A DNA stretch of 13,536 nucleotides. It comes from an uncultured Flammeovirgaceae bacterium. GTDB lineage: Bacteria > Bacteroidota > Bacteroidia > Cytophagales > Cyclobacteriaceae. Positions 5,852 to 13,398 of the stretch are shown here, one piece after another. The DNA lies in contig CAMPJM010000048.1 of NCBI GenBank assembly GCA_946886805.1, positions 1 to 13,536 on the forward strand, given 5' to 3'. How positions within the stretch are numbered: position 1 is the first letter of the stretch; each line of letters starts with the position of its first letter. The position numbers and the translations under genes were made by a program. Under the pieces are notes generated by a model. The model was not told the origin of the DNA. It worked only from the letters and a program-made list of their open reading frames with translations, and did no database searches.

Positions 5852-6081
5852 GTAAGTTGCCCTTAGTAGATAGCAAAATTTTTGAGAAGTTACTATTAAA
5901 GCAAGGTTTTGAGATCAAAAGACAGAAAGGAAGTCACGTCTTTTATAGACATACCGATGGAAGATATACAACCCTTCCCCACCATGGCGGCAGGGATTTA
6001 AGCCGATCTTTAATACGAGAAATACTAAGGCAGATAAAAATAACCCCGGAAGAGTTTATTGAACTGATCAAAGCTCAATAA
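5848..6081 (+). CDS. hicA: HicA-family mRNA interferase toxin
   Basis: A small basic protein of 77 residues with the dsRBD-like HicA fold. The signature runs LPLVDSKIFEKLLLKQGF (4-21), KRQKGSHVFYRH (24-35) and TLPHHGGRDLSRSLIREIL (42-60). The conserved catalytic histidine is His30 in GSH. HicA cleaves mRNA independently of translation and stops growth unless bound by HicB. The ATG overlaps the hicB stop (ATGA), so the toxin is translated only after the antitoxin. The length and all core motifs look intact, so the pair is probably functional. Confidence 0.92.
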   Translation: MSKLPLVDSKIFEKLLLKQGFEIKRQKGSHVFYRHTDGRYTTLPHHGGRDLSRSLIREILRQIKITPEEFIELIKAQ

Positions 6082-6153
6082 CCACTTCCGCAATCTTTGT
6101 GTCTTTACAAATAACAATCTCCATTAAATTCCCCGATTCCTTATTTGAGATTT

Positions 6154-6178
6154 CTTCCTCGTGGAAGCACATTTTTTT
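6154..6178 (+). terminator. Possible weak terminator after hicBA
   Basis: CTTCC (6154-6158) and GGAAG (6163-6167) form a 5-bp stem with a TCGT loop, followed after four bases by seven T (6172-6178). It is 72 nt past the hicA stop and just before the putative gltX -7 box. The stem is short and the T-run is not adjacent. Confidence 0.33.
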
Positions 6179-6179
6179 G

Positions 6180-6187
6180 TACTTTTG
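6180..6187 (+). promoter_or_regulatory. Putative gltX -7 box
   Basis: TACTTTTG matches the Bacteroidota -7 consensus TAnnTTTG. The expected -33 TTG about 20 bp upstream is not evident (the nearest TTTG is at 6144-6147, too far), so this is a partial match. It would give a gltX leader of about 150 nt that contains the short repeats at 6297-6336. Confidence 0.3.
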
Positions 6188-6296
6188 CTTTGCCTTATAT
6201 AGGAAATATAGAAGAATTGCTTTGAATTTGCTTGTTGAATTCTAAAGCAATTTTCTTACTATTAAAGGATTAGTAATAGATTTATCAAATACAAAA

Positions 6297-6336
6297 AGCC
6301 AATAGCTAACTGCTAATCGCTAGAGCCAATAGCTAA
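6297..6336. repeat. Short repeated sequence just before gltX
   Basis: AGCCAATAGCTAA occurs exactly twice (6297-6309 and 6324-6336), with a related GCTAATCGCTAG between the copies. The second copy ends 7 nt before the gltX ATG. Such GCTAATAGCTAA-like words are frequent before genes in Bacteroidota (recalled). No function is assigned. Confidence 0.6.
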
Positions 6337-6343
6337 AATATCA

Positions 6344-7888
6344 ATGGAAAAAGAAGTAAGAGTAAGATTCGCACCAAGTCCTACAGGGGCATTGCATATT
6401 GGAGGAGTAAGAACAGCCCTTTATAACTATTTGTTCGCAAAGAAGAATAAAGGCACGATGATTTTACGGATAGAAGACACTGACCAAAATCGCTTTGTGG
6501 CAGGAGCAGAAGAGTATATTGTTAATGCCTTGGAATGGTGTGGAATCAAGCCGGATGAAGGACCAAATTATGGTGGGAAATTCGGGCCGTACAGGCAATC
6601 TGAAAGAAAGGGCATGTACATGGACTATGTGATGAAGCTGATTAATGAAGACAAGGCATATTATGCTTTTGATACCCCTGAGGAATTAGACGCCATGCGC
6701 GATAGACTAAAGGCGGCAAAGGTAGCTACTCCGCAATACAACGTCATCACCAGGGCAACCATGAAGAATTCGCTCACTTTGCCCGAGGGGGAGGTAAAGG
6801 AGAGGCTTGCCTCAGGCGATCCTTATGTGATCAGGCTAAAGGTGCCAAGAAAACAAGAAATAAGATTAAATGATATGATCAGAGGCTGGGTAATGGTGCA
6901 TTCCTCAGCCCTGGATGATAAGGTACTAATGAAATCTGATGGTATGCCTACTTACCACCTTGCTAATATAGTCGATGATCATTTGATGGGGATTACCCAT
7001 GTGATCAGGGGAGAAGAGTGGCTTCCTTCAGCCCCTATTCATGTCTTGCTATATCAGTATTTTGGCTGGGAAGATACCATGCCACAATTTGCCCACCTTC
7101 CTTTATTGTTAAAGCCCGACGGGAATGGCAAATTAAGTAAGAGAGATGCACAGAAACACGGTTTCCCGATTTTCCCAATGAAGTGGATTGATCCTGAAAC
7201 AGGGGAAACATCAATTGGATTCAAAGAAGCAGGTTATTTACCGGAAGCTTTTACAAATTTCCTTGCCTTTCTTGGATGGAACCCGGGAACTGCCCAAGAA
7301 TTGTTTACCATGGAAGAGCTAATCGAAGCTTTTTCTATTGACAGGATAGGAAAGTCAGGAACAAAATTTGATATTAATAAAGCAAATTGGTTTAATCAGC
7401 AATATCTTAAAAAGAAGCCAAATGAGGAGTTGGCAGGATATCTTTTAGCAGAATTAAAGAAAAATAATATCGAATGTTCTCCTGAAAAGGCGGCAAGCAT
7501 TTGTAATGAATTAAAGGAAAGGGTGCTATTTCAACAGGATTTCTGGATGGAAGCAAAATATTTCTTTATTGCTCCCGAAGAGTATGATGAAAAGGTGATC
7601 TCCGGAAAGTGGACAGAGGAAGCCGTCCGTGCTTTGACCGGATATAAGGAAGCTCTATTAAAGATAGAGGGAGAATTTACAGCTGAACTTGCGAAGGGAA
7701 TCCTTATAGAGGTTTTGGAAAAAAACAATATCAAAATGGGCAAGGTTATGCAAGCATTAAGAGTGTCTTTGACGGGTGCTGGTGCTGGTCCTGATCTGAT
7801 GAATATTATTGCTATTTTAGGCAAGGAAGAGACAGCAGCAAGAATAGATAGGGCACTGATACAATTGAGTGATCATGTAAAAGCTTAA
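6344..7888 (+). CDS. gltX: Glutamyl-tRNA synthetase
   Basis: A class I aminoacyl-tRNA synthetase of 514 residues, close to the 500-510 usual in Bacteroidota. It charges tRNA-Glu with glutamate using ATP in the cytoplasm. The catalytic Rossmann domain starts with RFAPSPTGALHIGG (8-21), holding the HIGH-type motif HIGG (18-21), followed by LRIEDTD (41-47). The KMSKS-type loop is KLSKR (263-267). The alpha-helical anticodon-binding part covers about 340-510. The insertion just after KLSKR, with GFPIFPMKWIDPETGE, is normal for this phylum. The start at 6344 places PSPTG at the expected distance. The next gene begins 3 nt after its stop. Whether it also charges tRNA-Gln cannot be judged here. Confidence 0.97.
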   Translation: MEKEVRVRFAPSPTGALHIGGVRTALYNYLFAKKNKGTMILRIEDTDQNRFVAGAEEYIVNALEWCGIKPDEGPNYGGKFGPYRQSERKGMYMDYVMKLINEDKAYYAFDTPEELDAMRDRLKAAKVATPQYNVITRATMKNSLTLPEGEVKERLASGDPYVIRLKVPRKQEIRLNDMIRGWVMVHSSALDDKVLMKSDGMPTYHLANIVDDHLMGITHVIRGEEWLPSAPIHVLLYQYFGWEDTMPQFAHLPLLLKPDGNGKLSKRDAQKHGFPIFPMKWIDPETGETSIGFKEAGYLPEAFTNFLAFLGWNPGTAQELFTMEELIEAFSIDRIGKSGTKFDINKANWFNQQYLKKKPNEELAGYLLAELKKNNIECSPEKAASICNELKERVLFQQDFWMEAKYFFIAPEEYDEKVISGKWTEEAVRALTGYKEALLKIEGEFTAELAKGILIEVLEKNNIKMGKVMQALRVSLTGAGAGPDLMNIIAILGKEETAARIDRALIQLSDHVKA

Positions 7889-7891
7889 GCC

Positions 7892-8182
7892 ATGGCAAAG
7901 AAAAAAGAAAGTAAAAGTCAAAAAAATGCTGAAAACAAAAAGAGGGCTAAACCAAAGGTAAATCCTGATTTGGAGGGGTTTGATATAAAAATCGATTCCT
8001 TTGGCGAAATTTCTTCGACCTATGATATAGATAAGATAAATGAGTTTCTAAACAGGCAGGTCGATGACAAAAAGCTTAGAGACAGAGACGATCTCGACAG
8101 TTTAAAAGGCCGTGAAAAGAAAATAAAAGATCAAAAGGAAGAAGAGGAAGATGATGATAATCCCTTCGATGAGGAAGATTAA
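7892..8182 (+). CDS. Small charged protein of unknown function, co-transcribed with gltX
   Basis: A protein of 96 residues in three parts. The N terminus is Lys-rich (1-22). The central block NPDLEGFDIKIDSFGEISSTYDIDKINEFLNRQVDDKKLRD (24-64) looks folded or conserved. The tail is very acidic (EEEEDDD...DEED, 83-96). There is no signal peptide or membrane segment. It starts 3 nt after gltX, so the two are surely co-transcribed and probably translationally coupled. I recall similar short proteins in Cytophagales but no function. The basic head and acidic tail could suit binding to RNA or ribosomal partners; that is speculation. Confidence 0.8.
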   Translation: MAKKKESKSQKNAENKKRAKPKVNPDLEGFDIKIDSFGEISSTYDIDKINEFLNRQVDDKKLRDRDDLDSLKGREKKIKDQKEEEEDDDNPFDEED

Positions 8183-8189
8183 AATAAAT

Positions 8190-8226
8190 CAAGGTTCAGT
8201 TCAAAGTTCAAGGTTCAAGTTCAAGA
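8190..8226. repeat. Degenerate GTTCAAG-type tandem repeat
   Basis: The spacer after the charged-protein gene consists of imperfect units of the type AAGGTTC / AGTTCAA, five to six in a row, fading into TTTAAGG words to about 8246. It looks like a low-complexity intergenic repeat. It has no open frame and no hairpin. Confidence 0.55.
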
Positions 8227-8333
8227 TTTTGGTTTAAGGTTTAAAGTAGAATTGTTCGATTCAACGCCGGAGGTTTATTATTTTGCTTTTTTTAGCTTCT
8301 AATTTGGAGATATTTATTAATTTAACAGTTAAC

Positions 8334-8361
8334 AATTCATAATTCATAATTCATAATTCAT
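8334..8361. repeat. Four perfect 7-bp tandem repeats before the AIM24-family gene
   Basis: AATTCAT is repeated four times without mismatch (8334-8340, 8341-8347, 8348-8354, 8355-8361), followed by a partial unit. The array ends 9 nt before the ATG at 8371. Loss or gain of a unit by slippage would change the distance between promoter and start codon. No clear promoter boxes are visible upstream. Confidence 0.85.
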
Positions 8362-8370
8362 AATTTCCTC

Positions 8371-9138
8371 ATGACCTCTCACAAAATCGATTACAAAATT
8401 ATTGGAGAAAGTATCCAGGTTGTAGAAGTTGAGCTTGATCCAAATGAAACCGTTATAGCTGAAGCCGGAGCCATGCTTTATATGGAAGACGGCATATCTT
8501 ATACTACTAAAATGGGTGATGGCTCTGATGCCAACCAAAGCATTTTAGGTAAGATATTTTCAGCAGGAACCCGAATGATTACCGGCGAATCCTTATTTAT
8601 GACTCACTTCACGCATCAAGGTTACGGCAAAGCAAAAGTGGGTTTTTCGGCTCCTTATCCGGGAACAGTCATACCCATAGACCTTTCGACCATGAAAAAC
8701 CATGAATTGATAGTTCAAAAAGATGGATTTTTATGCGCAGCACTGGGAACAAAAATTTCGATTACTTTTAATAGAAAAATAGGCTCAGGATTGGTGGGTG
8801 GAGAAGGTTTTATATTGCAGAAATTGCAAGGCGACGGCTTAGCGTTTGTCCATGCCGGAGGTACTTTAATTGAAAAAGAGCTTAATAATGAGACATTAAG
8901 AATTGATACCGGATGTGTGGTAGCATATGAATCTACACTGGATTTTGATGTTCAAAGAAGTGGAGGTCTCAAATCTATGCTTTTTGGTGGTGAAGGAATT
9001 TTTCTTGCTACGTTAAGAGGAACAGGAAAAGTCTGGTTGCAGTCTATGCCCATCAGAAAATTAATTCAGGCATTGGCGCCCTATGGCAATAACAGCAATA
9101 AAGAAGGAAGTTCAATTTTAGGAAATCTCCTCGAATAA
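8371..9138 (+). CDS. AIM24 / TIGR00266 family protein
   Basis: A protein of 255 residues with the glycine-rich beta pattern of this family. The N terminus IIGESIQVVEVELDPNETVI is followed by AEAGAMLYMEDGI (30-42), the usual signature. The middle carries GTVIPIDLSTM (98-108) and FNRKIGSGLVGGEGFILQKL (133-152). The C-terminal half holds RSGGLKSMLFGGEGIFLATLRGTGKVWLQSMP. It has no signal peptide and no membrane helix. Relatives occur in bacteria, archaea and mitochondria (yeast Aim24), but the bacterial role is unknown. The start at 8371 fits the family; upstream lie the 7-bp repeats. It appears to be a single-gene unit with a 13-bp-stem hairpin shortly after its stop. Confidence 0.88.
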   Translation: MTSHKIDYKIIGESIQVVEVELDPNETVIAEAGAMLYMEDGISYTTKMGDGSDANQSILGKIFSAGTRMITGESLFMTHFTHQGYGKAKVGFSAPYPGTVIPIDLSTMKNHELIVQKDGFLCAALGTKISITFNRKIGSGLVGGEGFILQKLQGDGLAFVHAGGTLIEKELNNETLRIDTGCVVAYESTLDFDVQRSGGLKSMLFGGEGIFLATLRGTGKVWLQSMPIRKLIQALAPYGNNSNKEGSSILGNLLE

Positions 9139-9158
9139 TACTTGTAGATCTTCATCCA

Positions 9159-9191
9159 TTTCAGCTTTAATGAGAGAAATTAAAGCTGAAA
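9159..9191 (+). terminator. 13-bp perfect hairpin after the AIM24-family gene
   Basis: TTTCAGCTTTAAT (9159-9171) is the exact reverse complement of 9179-9191, with a 7-nt loop, 20 nt after the stop codon. The position suits a terminator, but what follows (CTTTATC) is not a proper T-run. It may instead stabilise the mRNA end. The same bases lie within an antisense open stretch (9118-9252). Confidence 0.4.
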
Positions 9192-9277
9192 CTTTATCAG
9201 TTCCTTCTTTGAACTTTAACGATACACTAGAGCCGTCCCTTCCAGTAACCCTTCAATAATAAAAGATCAACACATAA

Positions 9278-10504
9278 ATGAGAAAGCTGAGCATTGGGAT
9301 TCTAAAGGAAGGTAAAATTCCTGTTGACAGGCGGGTTCCGCTTACTCCTTTGCAGGCTGAACAAGTTGTAGCAAGGTTTCCGGGAGTAAAGGTATTATGT
9401 CAAAGCAGCCCGGTTAGATGTTTTATCGATGAAGAATATACCGATGTAGGAATTTCGGTTGCGGAAGAGGTCAATGGTTGTGATATCTTGATAGGGGTAA
9501 AAGAAGTTCCCATTAAGGAATTAATCGCTGGAAAAACATATTTTTTCTTTAGTCACACGATCAAAAAGCAGGCTTATAACCGCAAACTTTTACAAGCCAT
9601 TATCCTAAAGAAAATTCGACTAATAGATTATGAATGCCTCACCGATAAAAACGGTAGTCGACTAATTGCATTTGGCAGGTATGCCGGTATCGTTGGAGCT
9701 TATAATGGCTTGCTTGCTTTTGGCCTAAAGCATAATCTGTATGATTTAAGAAGGGTGCGAGATTGCTTTGATTTAAAAGATTTAAAAACAGAATTCTCAA
9801 AAGTAATATTACCTCCTACCAAGATTGTTCTCACCGGCGGAGGAAGAGTAGCAAACGGCGCAAAAGAGGTTTTGGAAGGAATGCAGATTGCTTATGTTTC
9901 CCCAAAAGATTTTATAGCAAAAAATTTCAATCATGCTGTTTATACACAGCTGAGAAGCAAAGATTATCATTTCAGAAATGAGGATGGTGGTTTTGATGCC
10001 GAAGAATTTTATAAAAACCCGGAGAAATATCAGACTGATTTCTTAAGGTATACCAAACAGGCAGATCTGTTAATTGCCGCTGCTTATTGGAACCCAAAAG
10101 CACCCGTGCTATTTACAAAAACAGATATGCAAAAGGCAGATTTCAAAATAAGTGTGATCGCCGATATTTCCTGTGATATTGAAGGATCAATACCTTCAAC
10201 CAAAAGGCCTAGCACCATTGACGATCCTGTTTACGATTATAACCCTTGGGAAGATAAGGTCGAACTGCCTTATTCGGGAAGAAAATTCATATCTGTAATG
10301 GCTGTAGATAATTTACCCTGTGAGCTGCCAAGAGATGCTTCCAGAGAATTTGGGCAAGAGATGATCAATAAAATCTTGCCATGTGTAATCAATGACGATC
10401 CCGATAACATCATTGGAAGGGCTACCATTGCGGAAGACGGCCATTTGACCGAAAATTATAAATATTTACAGTCTTATATAGAAGAAGGGAAAAACATCCT
10501 TTGA
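9278..10504 (+). CDS. Lysine-ketoglutarate-reductase-like (saccharopine dehydrogenase, lysine-forming type) oxidoreductase
   Basis: A protein of 408 residues in the alanine dehydrogenase/PNT fold. The N-terminal domain starts with a substrate-site motif GILKEGKIPVDRRVPLTP (7-24). GVKEVP (73-78) and FFFSHTIKKQ (89-98) carry Lys75 and His93 at places matching the catalytic Lys and His of fungal LYS1. ECLTDKNGSRLIAFGRYAG (119-137) is also LYS1/LKR-like. The nucleotide loop is LTGGGRVANGA (185-195). The C-terminal part has ADISCDIEGSI (295-305), STIDDP (312-317) and AVDNLPCELPRDAS (342-355), as in the LKR half of animal AASS. LKR condenses lysine and 2-oxoglutarate to saccharopine using NADPH. 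No partner saccharopine dehydrogenase lies here. It ends 2 bp from the convergent corA gene. Confidence 0.8.
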   Translation: MRKLSIGILKEGKIPVDRRVPLTPLQAEQVVARFPGVKVLCQSSPVRCFIDEEYTDVGISVAEEVNGCDILIGVKEVPIKELIAGKTYFFFSHTIKKQAYNRKLLQAIILKKIRLIDYECLTDKNGSRLIAFGRYAGIVGAYNGLLAFGLKHNLYDLRRVRDCFDLKDLKTEFSKVILPPTKIVLTGGGRVANGAKEVLEGMQIAYVSPKDFIAKNFNHAVYTQLRSKDYHFRNEDGGFDAEEFYKNPEKYQTDFLRYTKQADLLIAAAYWNPKAPVLFTKTDMQKADFKISVIADISCDIEGSIPSTKRPSTIDDPVYDYNPWEDKVELPYSGRKFISVMAVDNLPCELPRDASREFGQEMINKILPCVINDDPDNIIGRATIAEDGHLTENYKYLQSYIEEGKNIL

Positions 10505-10506
10505 TA

Positions 10507-11586
10507 TTACAGCCATCTTTTCTTTTTGAAGAAAGCAAACATAATGATCACCATCAGGATCATAAAACCCCAGGCAGCCGGATAGCCGTATTTCCATTGA
10601 AGTTCCGGCATGTATTCAAAATTCATTCCGTAGATGCCTGCAATAAAAGTCAAAGGGATAAAGATAGTGCTGATAATGGTGAGTACCTTCATTACCGCAT
10701 TCATTCTGTTGCCCATTATAGACTGATACAGGTCCAACATACTCCCGAGCAAGTCACGAGTGGTTTCCACAGAATCTATGACCCTGATTATATGGTCATA
10801 AACATCCCTCAAATAAATTCTTGTGGCCTTTTTTATCAATTTTAAATCATCCCTTTCAAGCTTATAAATTACCTCCCTCAGCGGCCAGACCATTCTTCTG
10901 ATGGAAAGCATTTCTCTTTTTAAAGAATAAAGCTTGTTTAGTGTTCTTTGTGATGGTTCTATTAATAATTCATCTTCAATGTCTGCAAGCATATCCCCTG
11001 CTTTTTCCAGCACTACAAAATAATTATCTATAACTGTATCAATAAGCGCATACATGAGATAGTCAGCACCATTTTTTCGGATGCTTCCTTTTCCAGATCT
11101 TAATCGGTTCCTTACTCCCTCAAAAGTATCTCCCAACACTTCCTGAAAAGAAAGGACAAAGTTCTCTCCCAAAATTATACTGACCTGTTCTGAGTGAACA
11201 TAGCCATTTTTCTCGTCATAGTTCATCATTTTTAAGACTAAGAAGATATATTCCTCACTGTCTTCAAGCTTCGGCCTTTGTTCGGGATGGAGAATATCCT
11301 CTATAGTTAGTGGGTGAATATTATAATGTTTGCAGACCATTTCCACTAGGGCAACATCCCGAACGCCGTCTATATTTATCCAGCTGGTAGTCTTTTTGTC
11401 CCTGTACCCCAAAAGTTCGTTGGGGTCCTCGATTATCTTCTCTTCAAAGTTATGCTCATCATAATCAAAGACCGAAATGGCAATTTGCCCTTCAGGATAT
11501 TTTCCTGTGTACAGTAGCGAGCCAGGAGGCTGCCCAACCTTTTTTTTGCTATGCTTAAATACCTTTGGGACGTGGATTTTTTTCAT
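10507..11586 (-). CDS. corA: CorA family magnesium/cobalt transporter
   Basis: A protein of 359 residues, a normal length. CorA forms a pentameric inner-membrane channel for Mg2+ (and Co2+). The cytoplasmic funnel domain shows WINIDGVRD (69-77) and HPLTIEDILHPEQRPKLE (91-108), the usual family signature. A long helix leads to TM1 at about 297-319, ending in the selectivity motif GMN (320-322). The periplasmic loop has MPEL (326-329), TM2 covers about 338-353, and the tail is KKKRWL. The ATG at 11586 lies directly against the T-run of the terminator that follows rho. No other credible start is seen. It converges with the LKR-like gene with a 2-bp gap. Confidence 0.95.
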   Translation of the reverse strand: MKKIHVPKVFKHSKKKVGQPPGSLLYTGKYPEGQIAISVFDYDEHNFEEKIIEDPNELLGYRDKKTTSWINIDGVRDVALVEMVCKHYNIHPLTIEDILHPEQRPKLEDSEEYIFLVLKMMNYDEKNGYVHSEQVSIILGENFVLSFQEVLGDTFEGVRNRLRSGKGSIRKNGADYLMYALIDTVIDNYFVVLEKAGDMLADIEDELLIEPSQRTLNKLYSLKREMLSIRRMVWPLREVIYKLERDDLKLIKKATRIYLRDVYDHIIRVIDSVETTRDLLGSMLDLYQSIMGNRMNAVMKVLTIISTIFIPLTFIAGIYGMNFEYMPELQWKYGYPAAWGFMILMVIIMFAFFKKKRWL

Positions 11587-11614
11587 AAAAAAAGCGATGA
11601 TCTCTCATCGCTTT
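11587..11614 (-). terminator. Intrinsic terminator after rho, abutting the corA start
   Basis: On the minus strand AAAGCGATGA (11614-11605), loop GAGA, then TCATCGCTTT (11600-11591) form a 10-bp perfect stem that runs into a T-run ending at 11587. The stop codon of rho is 22 nt upstream, and the corA ATG (11586) begins on the very next base. Strong by all sequence criteria. Confidence 0.88.
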
Positions 11615-11635
11615 AATATAGTAAATTATTTATGG

Positions 11636-13375
11636 CTAACCATTCATAGAGATGAGGAATTCATCATTATTTCTGGTTCCTTTCATTCTGTCAAGCAAAA
11701 ATTCCATTGCTTCGGTAGAAGACATATCTGACATGAATTTTCTCAAGATATAGATTCTTGAAAGCTCTTCTTTGTCCATCAGCAAATCTTCTCTTCTCGT
11801 TCCGGAAGCCGGAACATCGATAGCAGGATATACCCTTTTGTTGGATAATTTCCTGTCCAGCTGCAGTTCCATGTTTCCAGTACCTTTAAACTCTTCAAAT
11901 ATAACCTCATCCATTTTAGAACCGGTATCTATAAGAGCAGTGGCAATAATCGTTAAAGAACCGCCATTTTCTACATTTCTTGCAGCTCCAAAGAACCTTT
12001 TTGGTTTGTGAAGCGCATTAGCATCAACACCACCAGAAAGAATTTTTCCTGAAGAAGGCACTACCGTATTGTATGCTCTTGCCAACCTTGTGATAGAATC
12101 CAACAGAATGACTACATCATGACCTGTTTCAACCATTCTTTTAGCTTTTTGCAAAACTATGCTTGAAACTTTTACATGGCGTTCCGCTTGTTCGTCAAAA
12201 GTAGAAGATACCACTTCAGCATTCACGCTTCTTGCCATATCTGTTACCTCCTCTGGTCGTTCATCGATAAGCAATACGATCAGATAAACTTCAGGATGAT
12301 TTTCTGAAATGGCATTGGCGATTTGCTTTAAAAGCACTGTTTTACCAGTTTTAGGCTGTGCCACTATCATTCCCCTCTGTCCTTTTCCTATTGGTGAAAA
12401 CAAATCGAGAATTCTTGTAGAATATTTATCAGGAGTGGTGCTTAAATTCAACCTTTCTTCCGGGAAAAGCGGTGTAAGGTATTCAAATGGAACCCTGTCT
12501 CTGATTTCTTCAGTAGTTTTGCCATTAATATATTCTACTCTTAACAAAGCAAAATACTTTTCCCCTTCTTTTGGCGGCCTTATCTGGCCTCTTACAGTAT
12601 CACCTGTCTTTAGTCCAAAAAGCTTAATTTGAGATGGGGAAACATAAATATCATCGGGACTTGCAAGGTAATTGTAATCAGAGGATCTTAAGAAACCATA
12701 ACCGTCCTGCATGATTTCAAGTACGCCTTCATTTTCAATCAGACCATCAAAATCCTTTATGCTTACTGTTGGCTTTTTGGGTCTTTGATTTTCGCTTCTG
12801 TCGTCTTTCCTTTCTTCACGGCGAGCAGGTCTGTCTTGTGAAGATCTTTCCCCTGCGGGAGGAAGTGTTGCCTCGGTATCAGTTTCTTGTCTTATCGGCT
12901 CTCTTTTAGGGAAGCTTTCTCTTGGTGTAGATTCTCTTTTGATTTCTGTTTCAGGTGCATTTTCTGTGGCTCCTGTTTTGGCTCCGCTTACTTCCCTTTT
13001 AAAGGTATCTAAAAGTCCTTCGGATTTCTGTGGCTGGCTGGCTGGTTTTGGGGCTTCTTTGGGGGTGGATGCAGTAGTGGAAGTAACAGGCACCTGGGGA
13101 TCAGTTACATTTTCCCTTTTCCTTGGTCGTCTTCTGTCATCCTCTTTTGGTTTGTCATTTCCATCCTTTTTCTCGTCCCTTTTAATGTTGGTATTTTCTT
13201 TAGGAGCTTTTTTGGGTTCCGGAAGGTCGGTTTCTGGCATTATAGCTTGTTGATCAAGTATTTTATAGATCAACTCTTTCTTCGGCAATTTTTTATAATT
13301 TTTTACGCCTAAATCTTCAGCAATTTCCTTAAGCTCGGAAAGCAGCCTCACATTTAATTCTTCAATGTTGTACAT
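11636..13375 (-). CDS. rho: Transcription termination factor Rho
   Basis: A protein of 579 residues from the ATG at 13375, much longer than E. coli Rho (419). It is a hexameric RNA-dependent ATPase that ends transcription. The N-terminal helical domain covers about 1-45 ([20 protein letters not shown]). A low-complexity, charged, Pro-rich insertion spans about 48-205. The cold-shock-like RNA-binding fold covers about 215-290 with GYGFLR (225-230). Walker A is in AQPKTGKT (339-346), Walker B in [16 protein letters not shown] (421-436), and the Q-loop/R-loop part in [21 protein letters not shown] (from about 447). The GTG at 13399 was not used because Bacteroidota Rho proteins begin MY.IEEL. 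The insertion is a phylum trait; in Bacteroides it has been linked to phase separation. Confidence 0.97.
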   Translation of the reverse strand: MYNIEELNVRLLSELKEIAEDLGVKNYKKLPKKELIYKILDQQAIMPETDLPEPKKAPKENTNIKRDEKKDGNDKPKEDDRRRPRKRENVTDPQVPVTSTTASTPKEAPKPASQPQKSEGLLDTFKREVSGAKTGATENAPETEIKRESTPRESFPKREPIRQETDTEATLPPAGERSSQDRPARREERKDDRSENQRPKKPTVSIKDFDGLIENEGVLEIMQDGYGFLRSSDYNYLASPDDIYVSPSQIKLFGLKTGDTVRGQIRPPKEGEKYFALLRVEYINGKTTEEIRDRVPFEYLTPLFPEERLNLSTTPDKYSTRILDLFSPIGKGQRGMIVAQPKTGKTVLLKQIANAISENHPEVYLIVLLIDERPEEVTDMARSVNAEVVSSTFDEQAERHVKVSSIVLQKAKRMVETGHDVVILLDSITRLARAYNTVVPSSGKILSGGVDANALHKPKRFFGAARNVENGGSLTIIATALIDTGSKMDEVIFEEFKGTGNMELQLDRKLSNKRVYPAIDVPASGTRREDLLMDKEELSRIYILRKFMSDMSSTEAMEFLLDRMKGTRNNDEFLISMNG

Positions 13376-13398
13376 AAATAAGTAATTAGGACTTTGCA

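Noticed and set aside
8190..8361. CRISPR-like array in the spacer before the AIM24-family gene
   Set aside because: The repeats are 6-7 bp, tandem or degenerate, with no unique spacers and no cas genes nearby.
12939..13253. A 104-codon plus-strand open frame opposite rho
   Set aside because: It is antisense to the low-complexity insertion of Rho; its Ser/Leu/Val-rich composition is what biased codons on the other strand produce.
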